64,000 bases of DNA from Nocardioides marinisabuli (GTDB taxonomy: Bacteria; Actinomycetota; Actinomycetes; Propionibacteriales; Nocardioidaceae). The DNA is taken from the NCBI RefSeq assembly GCF_013466785.1, contig NZ_CP059163.1, forward strand, positions 124,001-188,000, read 5' to 3'. This document shows positions 8,708 through 19,433 of the stretch, in pieces (position 1 is the stretch's first letter; each line of letters opens with the position of its first letter). A program made the position numbers and the translations under genes. The notes beneath the pieces are model-generated. The model was not told where the DNA came from and did no database searches. It worked only from the letters and a program-made list of their open reading frames with translations.

Positions 8708-11700
8708 ATGCTCCGCGTGCGGGTCCTGGGAGAGCGCAGCGCCGTCGACGACGAGACCGGCGAGGTGCTGACCCGTTCGTCGCGCACGATCGCGCTGATC
8801 GCCTACCTCGCGCTGCACCCGGGCAGCCCCCAGCCGCGCTCCCGGATCGCCGAGGCCTTCTGGCCCGACTCCGCTCAGCAGCAGGCCCTGACCAACCTGC
8901 GGCGCGAGCTGCACCAGCTGCGCCGGCTCCCCGGCGCCGACGCCTCGGTGGTCGTCACCGCCACCGACCTGACCTGGGTCGGGACCGGGGAGGTCGCGGT
9001 CGACCTGGTCGAGCACCTCGCCGGCCGGGCCCGCGCCCTCGACGGCACCCACGACGACCCCGACACGCTGCTCGCCGAGGGCCAGCGCGCCCTCGCGGCG
9101 TACGGCGGCGACCTGCTGCCCGGCCTGTACGACGAGTGGGTGCTGACCCAGCGCGCCGGCCTGGTCGACGGGGCCCGCGAGCTGTGCGGCGCGCTGGCCG
9201 TGGCCGCCGGCGCGGCGCGACGCTGGGACCTGGCGGTGCGCGCCGCCCGGCGGCGCATCACGCTCGACCCGCTCGACGAGACCGCCTACCGCGACCTGAT
9301 GCGGCTGCAGGCCGAGCAGGGCGACCGGGCGGGGGCGCTGGCCACCTTCCACCGCTGCGCCGACGTGCTGGAGGAGCAGCTGGGCGTGCGACCCGACCCG
9401 GCCACCTGCGAGCTGCGCGACCGGCTGGTGGCCGACCGGGCCGCCGCCGAGCCGGAGCCCCCGGAGCCCACCTCCGTGGGCCTGGTGGGGCGGGCCGACG
9501 AGCTCGCGTGGCTCGAGCGGGCGCTGGAGGACGCGGCGCGCGGCTCGGTGCGCACCGTGCTGGTCACCGGCGAGCCCGGCGTCGGCAAGACGCGCCTCGT
9601 CGACGAGCTGGTGCAGCGTGCCGCGGCGGCGGGGGCCTGCGTGGCCGGCGCCCACTGCTACGCCGACGCGGCCCCGCTCCCGCTGGCCCCGGTGGCGCAG
9701 TGGCTCGCCGAGCCGGCGCTCGAGCCGTGGCTGGCGGCCCTGCCCGCCCCGTGGCGCGAGGAGGTCGACCGCCTGCTGCCCGGCGGCGGGGGCAGCGCCG
9801 ACGGCGGCGGCGGCCGCGGTGTCGTGGACGCCTGGCGACGCCACCGGTTCTCCCGCGGCCTCGCCGAGGCGCTGCGCCCGCCCGGGCGCGTGGTCGTGCT
9901 GGTGCTCGAGAACGCGCAGTGGTGCGACCTCGAGACCCTCGAGCTGCTCGGCCTGCTGCGCAGCGACGACCCGCGGCGCCCGCTGCTGCTGGTGCTGACC
10001 GCCCGCAGCGGCGACCTGGGCGCCGGTCCCGGCCTCGACGGCTGGGTACGCCGTGCGCGCGCGGCAGCCCCGGTGCGCGAGCTGCCCCTGCGACCGCTGG
10101 GCCCCTCGGCGAGCGCGCCCTGCTGCAGCGCCTGTGCCCCGGGGCCACGACCGAGCAGGCCCGGCTCCTGCACGCCGCGACGGGAGGTTTCCCGCTGCAC
10201 CTGGTCGAGGCGGTGCGGCGCGACCCGGGGCTGGTCGACCTCGACGTGGCCTCCCCCGACCTCGGCGAGCTGCTGCGGAGCCGCTTCGACGACCTCGACG
10301 CCGAGTGCCGGGGCGTCGTCGACCTGGCGGCCGCGGTCGGGCGCGACGTGGCGCTCGACCTGCTCGTGGCCGCCTCCGATCTCTCCCCCGAGGCGGTGGT
10401 GCGTGCCGTCGACGAGCTGTGGCGCCGGCGGATCCTGACGGTGCACCGCGAGCGCTACGACTTCTCCCACGATCTCCTGCGCCGCGCGGCGTACGAGCAG
10501 CTGACCCCGGCGACCCGCTGGCTGCTGCACCGCCGGGTCGCGGCGGGGCTCGAGGAGCTGCACGCCGGCGACCTCGACCCGGTCGCCGACCAGCTGGCCG
10601 AGCAGTACGCCCGGGCGGGAGCCACCCGTCGCGCCTGCGAGCTCTTCCAGCGCGCGGCGCAGCTGGCCGACTCGGTCTACGCCCACGCCGACGCGGCCCG
10701 GCTGCACCGCCGCACGACCCGCCTGGTCGCCGACCTGCCGGCGGGCCCGGGCCGCGACCGGCGCGAGCTGCGCGCCCTCTCCGGCCTGGCGCGCTCGCTG
10801 AACGCCTCCCGCGGCTACTCCGACCCCGAGCTCGCCGCCACCCTGACCCGGGCGGTCGAGCTGGCCGAGCACGCGGGCCTGCTCGACGCCACCGTCGACG
10901 GCCTCGTGGGCCTGTGGGCCGCGCGGTTCGTGCAGGGCGACATCCCCCGCGCGCACGGGCTGGCCCAGCGGGCCCTCGCCCTCGTCGAGCCGGGCCGGCC
11001 GGGCGACCCGGACAGCGACCTGCTGCGCTCGCAGGCGCACTTCGCCTGCGCCGGCTCGCTGCTCTCGCTCGGCGCGCCGGGCGAGTCGCTGGTCCACTTC
11101 GAGCAGGCCACCACCCTGGGGGCCGACGAGGCGTCGCTCAGCATCGGCAGCCACCCCGCCGTGCACGCCCACGCCTGGTCCGCCCACGCCCACTGGCTGC
11201 TCGGCGACGCCTCGTCGGCCGGGCGGCGGGCCGAGGAGGCGGTGGCCCGGGCCCGCGCCCTCGCGCACCCCTACAGCCTGACCATCGCGCTCGGCTACGC
11301 CGCCCTGACCCGACAGCTGCTCGGCGACACCGACGGGCTGCTGGCCTGCACCGACGAGCTGGCCGAGCTGTCCGGCCGCCACGGCTTCGCCTACTACGCC
11401 GACTGGGGCGAGCTGCTCGCCGGGTGGGCCGCCGACGACGGGGCCGGCACCGCCCGGATGGAGGCGGCCCTCGCCCGGCTGCGCCGCATCGGGGCCTTCA
11501 CCCGGATGCCCTACTGGCTCGACCTGCTGGCCCAGCGCACCGGCGACCCGCACCGGGCGCTGGCCCTGCTCGACGCGGCCACCGTCAGCGCCCGCACCCA
11601 CTCCGACGTGTGGTGGCTGCCCGAGGTGCTGCGCCGGCGCGCCGGGCTGCTGGCGCCGGAGCAGGCGACCCCGCTGCTCGAGCAGGCCGCCGCCCTGGCC

Positions 11701-11787
11701 GCCGAGCACGGCAGCGCCGCCCTGCTCGAACGCTGCCGCGACGCCCTCGCCGCGACGCGAACGCTGGCTGAACGCCCCGCTCCCTAG
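8708..11787 (+). pseudogene. BTAD/AAA ATPase SARP-type transcriptional regulator, frameshifted
   Basis: The conceptual product is about 1,026 residues. It has an N-terminal winged-helix OmpR-like DNA-binding domain (1-95), a bacterial transcriptional activation domain (about 95-245), an AAA ATPase with Walker A GEPGVGKT at 288-295 and LVLENAQWCDLETLELL as Walker B, then TPR-like repeats to the end. The frame changes at about 10101-10106: up to RPLGP the protein reads in one frame, and from GERALLQRLCPG it reads in the next. Adding one C to the run GGGCCCCTC restores it. Either a true mutation or a sequencing error. The intact downstream flavin oxidase on the same strand is the likely target gene, inferred from position. 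Confidence 0.8.
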
Positions 11788-11840
11788 CTTCGGCCCCGAC
11801 GGGCACCGGCCCGTCCCGACGACGCACCAGGAGACCCGAG

Positions 11841-13265
11841 ATGACCACGACCGCACCCACCAGCCCCGGCACGCGCGCCGACCGTCCTCCCTGGGAGGAG
11901 CTGACGGCCCTGCTGCGCGGCCCGCTCGTGCTGCCCGACGACGACGCCTACGACGAGGTCCGCGCCGTCTACAACGGCATGATCGACCGCCGGCCGGCGG
12001 CACTCGCGCGCTGCCGCGACACCGTCGACGTGGTCGCCGCGGTCGGCTTCGCCCGCGAGCACGGCCTCGACCTCGCCATCCGCGGCGGCGGCCACAACGC
12101 CGGCGGGCTGGGGGTCTGGGACGACGCCCTGGTCGTCGACCTGTCGCTGATGCGCTCGGTGCGCGTCGACCCGACCACGGCCACGGTGCGCGTCGACGGC
12201 GGCTGCACCTGGCAGGACGTCGACCACGCCACGGTCGGCTTCGGCCTGGCCACCCCCACCGGCTTCCTCAGCTCGACCGGCGTCGGCGGCCTGACCCTGG
12301 GCGGCGGGGTCGGCTACCTGAGCCGCCGCTACGGACTGACGGTGGACAACCTGCTCTCGGCCGACGTGGTGCTCGCCGACGGCCGGCTCGTCACGGCCGA
12401 CGCCGAGCACCACCCCGACCTGTTCTGGGCGCTGCGCGGCGGCGGCGGCAACTTCGGCGTCGTCACCTCCTTCGAGTTCCGCTGCCACCCGGTCGGCGAG
12501 GGCGGCGTGGTCATCGGCGGCCCGGTGCTCTACGACATCGGTGACACCGCCGAGGTGCTGCGGTGGTACCGCGAGCTGCTGCCCTCGCTGCCCGAGGAGC
12601 TCAGCGGCTGGTTCGGGGTGATGACCATCCCGCCGGCCGCGCCCTTCCCCGAGGAGCTGTGGGGCCGCAAGGCCTGCGGCATCGTCTGGTGCTACACCGG
12701 CCCGCACGACCGCGCCGACGAGCTGCTCGACCCTGTGCGCTCCTTCGGCGAGCCCCTCGTGGTGGGCATGCACGAGATGCCCTTCAACGTGCTGCAGTCG
12801 GCCTTCAACGCCCTCTACCCCGCCGGGCTGCAGTGGTACTGGCGCGCCGACATGTACGAGTCCATCAGCGACGAGGCCGTCGACGTCCACAGCAGGTACG
12901 GCGAGGCGCTGCCGACCGGGCACTCCACGATGCACCTCTACCCCATCGACGGGGCGGCGGCGCGGGTGCCGCAGGACGCCACGGCCTTCGCCTACCGCTC
13001 GGGCGGCTGGGCGGGGGTGATGGTCGGGGTCAGCCCCGACCCGGCCGACAACGCAGCGATGACCGAGTGGGCCAGGAGCTACTGGTCCGAGCTGCACCCG
13101 ACCTCGGCCGGCGGCGCCTACGTCAACTTCATGATGGACGAGGGCGAGGACCGGGTCCGGGCGGCCTACCGCGGCAACTACGCGCGCCTGGTGCAGGTGA
13201 AGACGGCCTACGACCCGACCAACTTCTTCCACGTCAACCAGAACATCCGCCCGGCCGGGGCCTGA
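11841..13265 (+). CDS. FAD-linked oxidase with covalently bound flavin (BBE/6-HDNO-like)
   Basis: A 474-residue flavoprotein oxidase. The PCMH-type FAD domain (about 50-220) carries RGGGHNAGG with His85 as the expected 8-alpha-histidyl FAD attachment site, and TLGGGVGYLSRRYGLT. The position that holds Cys in bicovalent enzymes reads SSTGVGG here, so single attachment is expected. The C-terminus ends with the BBE signature YDPTNFFHVNQNI. Substrates in this family include nicotine derivatives, sugars and alkaloid-like or polyketide compounds and cannot be assigned from sequence. It begins 53 bp after the regulator, with AGGAG ahead of the ATG, and ends before a hairpin at 13276-13300. Confidence 0.9.
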   Translation: MTTTAPTSPGTRADRPPWEELTALLRGPLVLPDDDAYDEVRAVYNGMIDRRPAALARCRDTVDVVAAVGFAREHGLDLAIRGGGHNAGGLGVWDDALVVDLSLMRSVRVDPTTATVRVDGGCTWQDVDHATVGFGLATPTGFLSSTGVGGLTLGGGVGYLSRRYGLTVDNLLSADVVLADGRLVTADAEHHPDLFWALRGGGGNFGVVTSFEFRCHPVGEGGVVIGGPVLYDIGDTAEVLRWYRELLPSLPEELSGWFGVMTIPPAAPFPEELWGRKACGIVWCYTGPHDRADELLDPVRSFGEPLVVGMHEMPFNVLQSAFNALYPAGLQWYWRADMYESISDEAVDVHSRYGEALPTGHSTMHLYPIDGAAARVPQDATAFAYRSGGWAGVMVGVSPDPADNAAMTEWARSYWSELHPTSAGGAYVNFMMDEGEDRVRAAYRGNYARLVQVKTAYDPTNFFHVNQNIRPAGA

Positions 13266-13275
13266 CCGGGCGGCG

Positions 13276-13300
13276 GGCCGCGCCGGGCACCCGGGCGGCC
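13276..13300. terminator. GC-rich hairpin between convergent genes
   Basis: The arms GGCCGCGCCGGG (13276-13287) and CCCGGGCGGCC (13290-13300) pair with one bulged base and a CA loop. The hairpin lies between the stop codons of the flavin oxidase (plus) and the sugar-nucleotide dehydrogenase (minus) and could serve both directions. There is no T tract, as is common in high-GC actinobacteria. Confidence 0.5.
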
Positions 13301-13302
13301 GC

Positions 13303-14615
13303 TCAGGCGGCGCCCAGGCCCCGGTGGGTCCAGCCCGCGGCCCGCCAGGCGACCGGGTCGAGGGCGCCGCGGGCGTCGACGACCGCACGGCGCTCGACCA
13401 CCGCGCCGAGCCGGGCCGGTCGAGCCCGCGGAACTGGTCCCACTCGGTCAGCAGCGCGACCACGTGGGCGCCCGCCGCGGCCTCGAGGGCCGAGCCGGCG
13501 TACTCCAGCTCGGGGTGGGTGCGCCGGGCGTTGTCGAGGGCCTGCGGGTCGACCACCACCACCCGCGCACCCTCCTCGTGCAGCCGACGGGCCACGTCGA
13601 GGGCGGGCGCGTCACGCACGTCGTCGGAGTGCGGCTTGAAGGCGGCCCCGAGCACGCACACGCGCACCCCGCGCAGGTCGCCGCCGGCGGCCTCGCGCAC
13701 CAGCTCGACGGTGCGCCCGCGCCGGCGCTGGTTGATGTCGTCGACCTCGCGCAGGAACCGCACGCTGTGACCGGTGCCGAGCTCCTCGGCCCGGTGGATG
13801 AAGGCCCGGATGTCCTTGGGCAGGCAGCCGCCGCCGAAGCCCAGGCCGGGCTTGAGGAACCGGCCCCCGATCCGGTCGTCGAGGGAGAGCGCGGCCGCGA
13901 GCTGGTGCACGTCGGCGCCGGACGCCTCGCACACCTCGGCCATGGCGTTGATGAAGGAGATCTTGGTGGCCAGGAACGAGTTGGCGGCCACCTTGACCAG
14001 CTCGGCGGTCGCGAGGTCGGTGACCACGCACGGCACCCCGGCGGCCAGCAGCGGCGCGAACGCCGCCTCCAGCCGCTCGCGGGCGTCGTCGGAGGTGACG
14101 CCCAGGACGAGCCGCGAGGGACGCAGGGTGTCCTCGATCGCGTGGCCCTCGCGCAGGAACTCGGGGTTCCAGGCCAGCCCGGCCGCGTCGCCCGCCGGGG
14201 CCAGGGCGGCCAGCGTCGCGGCCAACCGCTCGGCCGTGCCCACCGGCACCGTCGACTTGCCCACCACCAGGCAGGGGCGCTCGAGGTGGGGCGCGAGCGC
14301 GGTGACCGCGCCCTCGACCTGCGAGAGGTCCGCGCCCATCGAGCCGGGCAGCTGGGGGGTGCCGGTGCAGACGAAGTGCACGTCACCGAAGGCCGCCACC
14401 TCCGCGACGTCGTCGGTGAAGCGCAGCCGCCCCGAGTCCAGGGCCTTGCGCAGCATCTCGGGCAGTCCGGGCTCGTGGAAGGGGACCCGACCGCCGGCGA
14501 GGGCCTCGAGCCGGTCGAGGTCGCGGTCGAGGGCGAGCACCTCGTGCCCGAGGACCGCCATGCAGATGGCGTGGGTCGCGCCGAGGTAGCCGGTGCCGAT
14601 CACGGTGAGTCGCAT
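13303..14615 (-). pseudogene. UDP-glucose/nucleotide-sugar 6-dehydrogenase, frameshifted near C-terminus
   Basis: The conceptual 437-residue protein would oxidise a nucleotide sugar such as UDP-glucose to the uronic acid with two NAD. Family signs are the Rossmann motif VIGTGYLGATHA at the N-terminus, the substrate-loop segment LVKVAANSFLATKISFINAMAE, the catalytic-Cys motif GFGGGCLPKD and the C-terminal NAD domain with VLGAAFKPHSDDVRDAP. The frame is lost after EWDQFRGLD: one added G at about 13418-13419 (plus strand CCGGGCCGG to CCGGGCCGGG) restores PARLGAVVERRAVVDARG and a stop at 13303. As written, the frame continues far beyond the normal end. Only the last 44 or so residues are affected. 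ATG at 14615. The product could feed the adjacent glycosyltransferases. Confidence 0.85.
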
Positions 14616-14773
14616 GGACCCCACGGTGGGCACCGGTGCCGACGTCTGCGGAGCGGTCTCGTGGAGGGCCGGTGAACGGGTGCCGAACGCTTGCGGCGCC
14701 GGGTCGCCCGTCGTTGCCGCAGCGTTCACCGAGGTGTGCGCCACCGGCCCCCGGGCGCCCCTAGCGTCGGGCC

Positions 14774-16188
14774 GTGCCCGCCACCACGACCCCTCGTGCG
14801 GTCTCCTCCCTCACCACCCTGCGCCTGGGCGTCGTCGGCTCGGTGCTCGTGCTCCTCGGCGGTCTCGTGATCAGCGCCGTCCCCCACAGCTCCTGGGTCG
14901 CCGACCTCGCCTGGCGGCACTCGATGCCCGGGCGGATGAGCGGTCTCGTGGTGGTGGTCGGCGGCCTCGGGCTGCTCAGCGCCGCCTGGGTCCGGCTGTG
15001 GCGGGCCGCCGGGCACGGGCACGCCGACCTGCACGCCGTGCGCCGCGCCACCGTGCTGTTCGTCCTGCCGCTGCTGGTGGCCCCTCCCCTGTTCAGCCGC
15101 GACGGCTGGAGCTACGCGGCCCAGGGCGAGCTGACCCGGCTGGGGCTCTCCCCCTACACCTGGGGCCCCGGCGTGCTCTCCGGGCCGGTCGTCGAGGCCG
15201 TCGACCCGCGCTGGCTGGCCACCCCGACGCCGTACGGCCCGCTGCCGCTGCTGTGGGGCTCGGGCACCGCGCGGCTCGTCGACTCCCCCTGGGCGATGGT
15301 CGTCGGGCACCGGCTGCTGGCCCTGGTGGGCCTGGCGCTGCTGGCCTGGGCGCTGCCGCGGCTGGCGGCCTGGACCCGCCACGACCCCGCCTTCGTCTCC
15401 GCGCTGGTCCTGCCGAGCCCGCTGGTGCTCGCCCATGGGGTCGGCGGCCTGCACAACGACCTGCTGATGGTGGGCCTGGGCGCCGCCGCCCTGGTGGTCG
15501 CGGCCGAGCGGGGGTGGGTGCTGGGAGCGGCCACCGGCGGCCTGGCCGCCGCGGTGAAGCTGCCCGGCGGGCTGGTCTGCCTCGGGGTGGTGCTGCTGAG
15601 CCTGCACGCCGGGCCGGCCTGCGCGAGCGCCTGGGCCGGGTGGCCCAGGTGGGGCTGGTCAGCGTGGCGGTGCTGGTCGGGGTCGGCGTCGTGGCCGGGA
15701 CCGGGAGCGGCTGGGTGCACGCGCTCGGGGTCCCCGGCACCGTGCACACACCGCTGGCCCTCAGCGCGACCGTCGAGCTGCTGCTGCCCGGCACCCGGCT
15801 GCTCGCCCAGGTCGTGGCAGTGGGGCTCGTGGTGCTGCTGGCGCTGGGCGCGCCCACCGGCGACGGCGCGGCGGCGCTGCGCACCACCGCCCTCGCCCTG
15901 ACGGCGACGGTCCTGCTGAGCCCCGTCGTGCACCCCTGGTACGCGCTGTGGTGCCTGCCGCTGGCGGCGGCCTGCCACCTGCGGGGGCGGGCGCTGGCGC
16001 TGCTGCTGTGGTTCTCCTTCGCCCTGGGGATCACCGCCCCGCTCGACTCCGAGCTGCGCGGCCTGCACGTGGCGATCGCGCTGACCCTGACCATGGTGGT
16101 GGGTCTGGCGATCGCGCTGACCTGGGCGGTCAGGCCGTCCGGCCTGCCGGCGCCCCGGCGGCCGGCACGTCCCTCGCTGCCGGCCTGA
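14774..16188 (+). pseudogene. Polyprenol-phosphomannose-dependent alpha-1,6-mannosyltransferase (MptB-like), frameshifted
   Basis: The conceptual 471-residue membrane glycosyltransferase (GT-C) has about ten hydrophobic helices. The first extracytoplasmic loop contains FSRDGWSYAAQGELTRLGLSPY and the segment DPRWLATPTPYGPLPLLW, matching MptA/MptB-type enzymes that extend mannan cores using polyprenyl-phosphate mannose. The frame breaks at about 15611-15613: the first part ends LLSLHAG, and the rest (LRERLGRVAQVGLVSVAVLVG...) is in the next frame. One added G in GCCGGGCCGG restores it. GTG start at 14774. The 3' end overlaps the convergent glycosyltransferase by 59 bp. Confidence 0.8.
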
Positions 16189-17286
16189 GGCCGGCGTGCA
16201 CGGCGAGCATGTCGTGCACGGTCCGGTCCCAGCCGAAGACCTCGGCCCGGGCCCGGGCGGCGCTGCGCACCACGTGCTCGGGCCGGGCGGCGAGCGCCAG
16301 CACCGCGTCGGCCAGGTCACCCCGCCCGGGCGGCCCCAGGCGCCGCACACGTCGTCCGACGAGCTCCCGCGCGCCGCCGTACGACGCCGTGACCACGGGG
16401 GTGCCGCAGGCCAGGGCCTCGAGGACCGCCAGCCCGAAGGTCTCGCCGGGGCAGACCGAGAGCGCGACGTCGGCGCGGCCGAGCCGCTCGGCGAGCGCGC
16501 GGCGGCCCGCGACGTGGCCGTGGAAGGTCACCGGGGCCTCGGCGGCCAGGGCGACCAGCTCGTCGCGGTGCGGCCCGGTGCCGTAGACGTCGAGCGCACC
16601 GGCACGCCGCGCCGGTGCAGCTCGACCGCGGCACCGACCGCGAGGTGCGGGCTCTTCTCCCGCGAGAGCCGGCCGGCGTGCACCAGCCGCAGCACCGCTC
16701 CGCGCCCGGCGCGGTCGTCGGGTGGTGTGAAGGTCTCGAGGTCGACGCCGAGCGCGACGCGGTGCAGCGTGGTGCCGGCGGCGCCGGCCACCTGCTGCAG
16801 CTCGCGGCGGGCGAAGTCGGAGGTCACCACGATCTCGTCGAAGCTGCGCGCCAGCACCCGGTTGAGCACCGAGACCGGGGCGGTGATGCCGGGGCCGCCG
16901 ACCTCGCGGCCGGTGCGCAGGGAGAGCATCGCGTCGAGGCGCTCGTGGGAGAACAGCACCGAGCGCACGCCGCGCCGGCGGGCCCAGTGCGCGACCGGCC
17001 ACAGGGTCGCCTTGTCGGAGACCTCCACCGAGGTCGGCGCGAACTGCTCGAGGACCTCGCCGACCCGCCACGGCTCGACGATCAGCCGGTAGCCGCCGCC
17101 GACCCTCGGGGCGCGCAGCTGCACCACGTCGCCGTGCTCGGTGGCGGTGCGCCGGTCGCGCGGGCCCGGCACCACGAGCAGGCGTGGCACGCCGGCCGCC
17201 GCGTAGCCGGCGCCGAGGGTCTGCACGGCGGTCTTCATACCCCCGGAGGCGGGCCCGACGAAGTTGGCCAGCTGGGCGATCCGCAC
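16130..17286 (-). pseudogene. GT4-family glycosyltransferase, frameshifted
   Basis: The conceptual 385-residue GT-B glycosyltransferase has an N-terminal acceptor domain (IAQLANFVGPASGGMKTAVQ) and a C-terminal sugar-nucleotide domain with HAGRLSREKSPHLAV and the E-x7-E signature CPGETFGLAVLEALACGTPVV. The frame shifts at about 16592: GVPVR ends one frame and LDVYGTGPHRDEL continues in the other. One added G/C in GTGCGCTCGAC restores it. The GTG at 17286 is 2 bp after the upstream gene's stop, so the two GT4 genes form one transcript. Likely a GDP-mannose-dependent mannosyltransferase for lipid-linked mannans, inferred from neighbours. Confidence 0.78.
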
Positions 17287-17288
17287 CC

Positions 17289-18407
17289 TCAGGCCGCCGA
17301 TCGGTGCGCGGCGGGGCGCAGCACGGCTCGGTAGTGCTCCTCGACGAGCTGGCCCACGACGGACGCCCAGCTGCGCTGGGCCACCTCGCCGGCGGCCCGG
17401 GCGGCCAGGTCGGCGCGCAGGGCGGGGTCGGCGACGAGCCGCGCGACCTGCGCCTCCAGGCCACCCGTGCGGCGCGGGTCGTAGAGCAGCCCGGTGCGGT
17501 CGTGCTCGACCAGGTCGAGCGGTCCTCCCGCGGCCACGGCCACCACCGGCACCCCGCTGGCCTGGGCCTCCTGCACGGTCTGGCAGAAGGTCTCCGACTC
17601 GCCGGGGTGGACGAAGGCGTCGAGGCTGGCGAAGGCGCGGGCCAGGTCGGCGCCGCCGAGCATGCCGGTGAAGACCGCCCCGGGCATCCGGCGCTCCAGG
17701 GCCTCGCGCTCGGGGCCGTCGCCGACGACCACGACCCTCACCCCGGGCAGGCGCGAGACCTCCACCAGCCGACGCACCTGCTTCTCCGGGGCCAGGCGAC
17801 CGACGTAGCCCACGACGCACTCGCCGTCCGGCGCCCACCGGGCGTGCAGCTCCGCGCTGCGGCGGGCGGGGTCGAAGAGGTCGAGCGAGACCCCGCGGCG
17901 CCACAGGTGCAGGTCGCCGACACCCATCGCCCGCAGCTGGGCGTACGACGTCGTCGAGGGCACCAGGGTGCGGTCGACGCGGCGGTGCAGCCGGCCCACC
18001 CACGCGCTGGCCAGCAGGTCGGCGCGCACCCGGTAGTGCCGCGCGAAGCCGGCGACGTCGGTCTGGTAGACGGCGACCGTGGGCACCCCGAGGCGGCGCG
18101 CGGCGCGCAGGCCCACCGCCCCGAGGGCGATCGGCGAGGCCAGGTGAACCACGTCGGGGCGGAAGTCGGCCAGGGCGCGGTGGACGGCGGCGTCGGGCAG
18201 CCCGATCGGGAAGGAGCGGTAGGTCGGCAGCCCCACCGAGCGCACCCGCACCACCGGCACCCCGTCGTACGACGACGGGCCGGGGCCGGGCGCGACGATG
18301 ATCGCCTGGTGGCCGGTGCGGCGCAGGTGGTCGACGACCTGGCGCACGGTGTTGGTGACCCCGTTGACCTGGGGCAGGAACGACTCGGTGACCACGGCGA
18401 CGCGCAT
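17289..18407 (-). CDS. GT4 GDP-mannose-dependent alpha-mannosyltransferase (MgtA/PimB-like)
   Basis: A 372-residue cytosolic/peripheral glycosyltransferase. The N-terminus RVAVVTESFLPQVNGVTNTV and the donor-site segment FVHPGESETFCQTVQEAQA are hallmarks of MgtA/PimB-type enzymes, which mannosylate phosphatidylinositol or glucuronosyl-diacylglycerol lipids. YVGRLAPEKQV begins the sugar-nucleotide-binding half. ATG at 18407. It is the first gene of a two-gene unit with the next GT4 gene, and together with the dehydrogenase and MptB-like gene forms a mannolipid/mannan-type cluster. The dehydrogenase would provide UDP-glucuronate if the acceptor is a glucuronosyl lipid (inference). Confidence 0.88.
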   Translation of the reverse strand: MRVAVVTESFLPQVNGVTNTVRQVVDHLRRTGHQAIIVAPGPGPSSYDGVPVVRVRSVGLPTYRSFPIGLPDAAVHRALADFRPDVVHLASPIALGAVGLRAARRLGVPTVAVYQTDVAGFARHYRVRADLLASAWVGRLHRRVDRTLVPSTTSYAQLRAMGVGDLHLWRRGVSLDLFDPARRSAELHARWAPDGECVVGYVGRLAPEKQVRRLVEVSRLPGVRVVVVGDGPEREALERRMPGAVFTGMLGGADLARAFASLDAFVHPGESETFCQTVQEAQASGVPVVAVAAGGPLDLVEHDRTGLLYDPRRTGGLEAQVARLVADPALRADLAARAAGEVAQRSWASVVGQLVEEHYRAVLRPAAHRSAA

Positions 18408-18467
18408 GGCCCCACCCTCGAGCGCCCGGGTTGACGCAGCAGGAGCGGCGCGGGGGCGGGCGGGTGA

Positions 18468-19433
18468 TCAGTCGGTGAACGCGGAGAGCAGGTCGTCGGC
18501 AGCGGTGTAGGGGTCGGTGCCGCCCTGCGCCACGGCGGCGGCGAGCTCGTCGAGCCGCTCGCTGCGCCCGACGTCGGCCCAGCGGCGGCGCAGCGTGGTG
18601 ACGGCGATCGCCTCCACCTCCACGCGCGCGCGGCGGGCCCGGCGGCGGCCGAGGGCGCCGGTGCGCTCGGACCACTCGCGGTGCCGCTCGATCTCGGCGA
18701 CGACGTCGTCGACGCCCTGGCCGGCCGAGGCCACGGTCTTGACGATCCCCGGGCGCCACGCGTCGTCGGGCCGCTCGCCCAGCGACAGCATCGAGCGCAG
18801 GTCGCGGCGCACCCGGTCGGCGCCCTCGCGGTCGGCCTTGTTGACGACGAAGACGTCGCCGATCTCGAGGATCCCCGCCTTGGCGGCCTGGATGCCGTCG
18901 CCCATGCCGGGGGCCAGCAGCACGAGGGTGGTGTCGGCGGCCGCGGCCACCTCGACCTCGCTCTGGCCGACGCCGACGGTCTCGACCAGCACCACGTCGA
19001 AGCCGGAGGCGTCGAGCACCCGCACGGCCTGCGGCGTGCTCCAGGCCAGGCCGCCCAGGTGGCCGCGCGAGGCCATCGAGCGGATGTAGACGCCCGGGTC
19101 GGAGGCGTGGTCCTGCATCCGGATCCGGTCGCCGAGCAGCGCGCCGCCCGAGAAGGGCGAGGAGGGGTCGACCGCGAGCACCCCCACCCGCTTGCCGGCG
19201 GCGCGCAGCGCGCCGACCAGGGCGTTGGTCGAGGTCGACTTGCCCACGCCGGGCGAGCCGGTGATGCCCACGACCTGGGCCCGCCCGGTGTGCGGGGCCA
19301 GGGCGGCCATCATCTCGCGCAGGGCCGGGGACTCGTCCTCGACCAGGGAGATCAGCCGTGCGACGGCCCGGACCTCGCCGGCGCGGGCGCGCTCGACGAG
19401 GTCCGGGACGACGTGGTCAGCTCGTCGGGACAC
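18468..19433 (-). CDS. meaB: Methylmalonyl-CoA mutase-associated GTPase MeaB
   Basis: A 321-residue G3E GTPase that gates adenosylcobalamin loading and protects B12 mutases. The P-loop GSPGVGKST is at 59-67, followed by [20 protein letters not shown] (switch), [12 protein letters not shown] (Walker B/switch II) and VNKAD (base recognition). The GTG at 19433 overlaps the thiolase stop by 17 bp, so it is translated from the thiolase message. The mutase partner in this window is the ethylmalonyl-CoA mutase at 49504-51540. A separate methylmalonyl-CoA mutase elsewhere is also likely. Confidence 0.95.
   Translation of the reverse strand: MSRRADHVVPDLVERARAGEVRAVARLISLVEDESPALREMMAALAPHTGRAQVVGITGSPGVGKSTSTNALVGALRAAGKRVGVLAVDPSSPFSGGALLGDRIRMQDHASDPGVYIRSMASRGHLGGLAWSTPQAVRVLDASGFDVVLVETVGVGQSEVEVAAAADTTLVLLAPGMGDGIQAAKAGILEIGDVFVVNKADREGADRVRRDLRSMLSLGERPDDAWRPGIVKTVASAGQGVDDVVAEIERHREWSERTGALGRRRARRARVEVEAIAVTTLRRRWADVGRSERLDELAAAVAQGGTDPYTAADDLLSAFTD

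Noticed and set aside
11784..13302. Continuation of the dehydrogenase frame beyond its normal end
   Set aside because: It is antisense to the flavin oxidase, and the continuation follows a one-base frameshift; the normal C-terminus and stop are in the adjacent frame.
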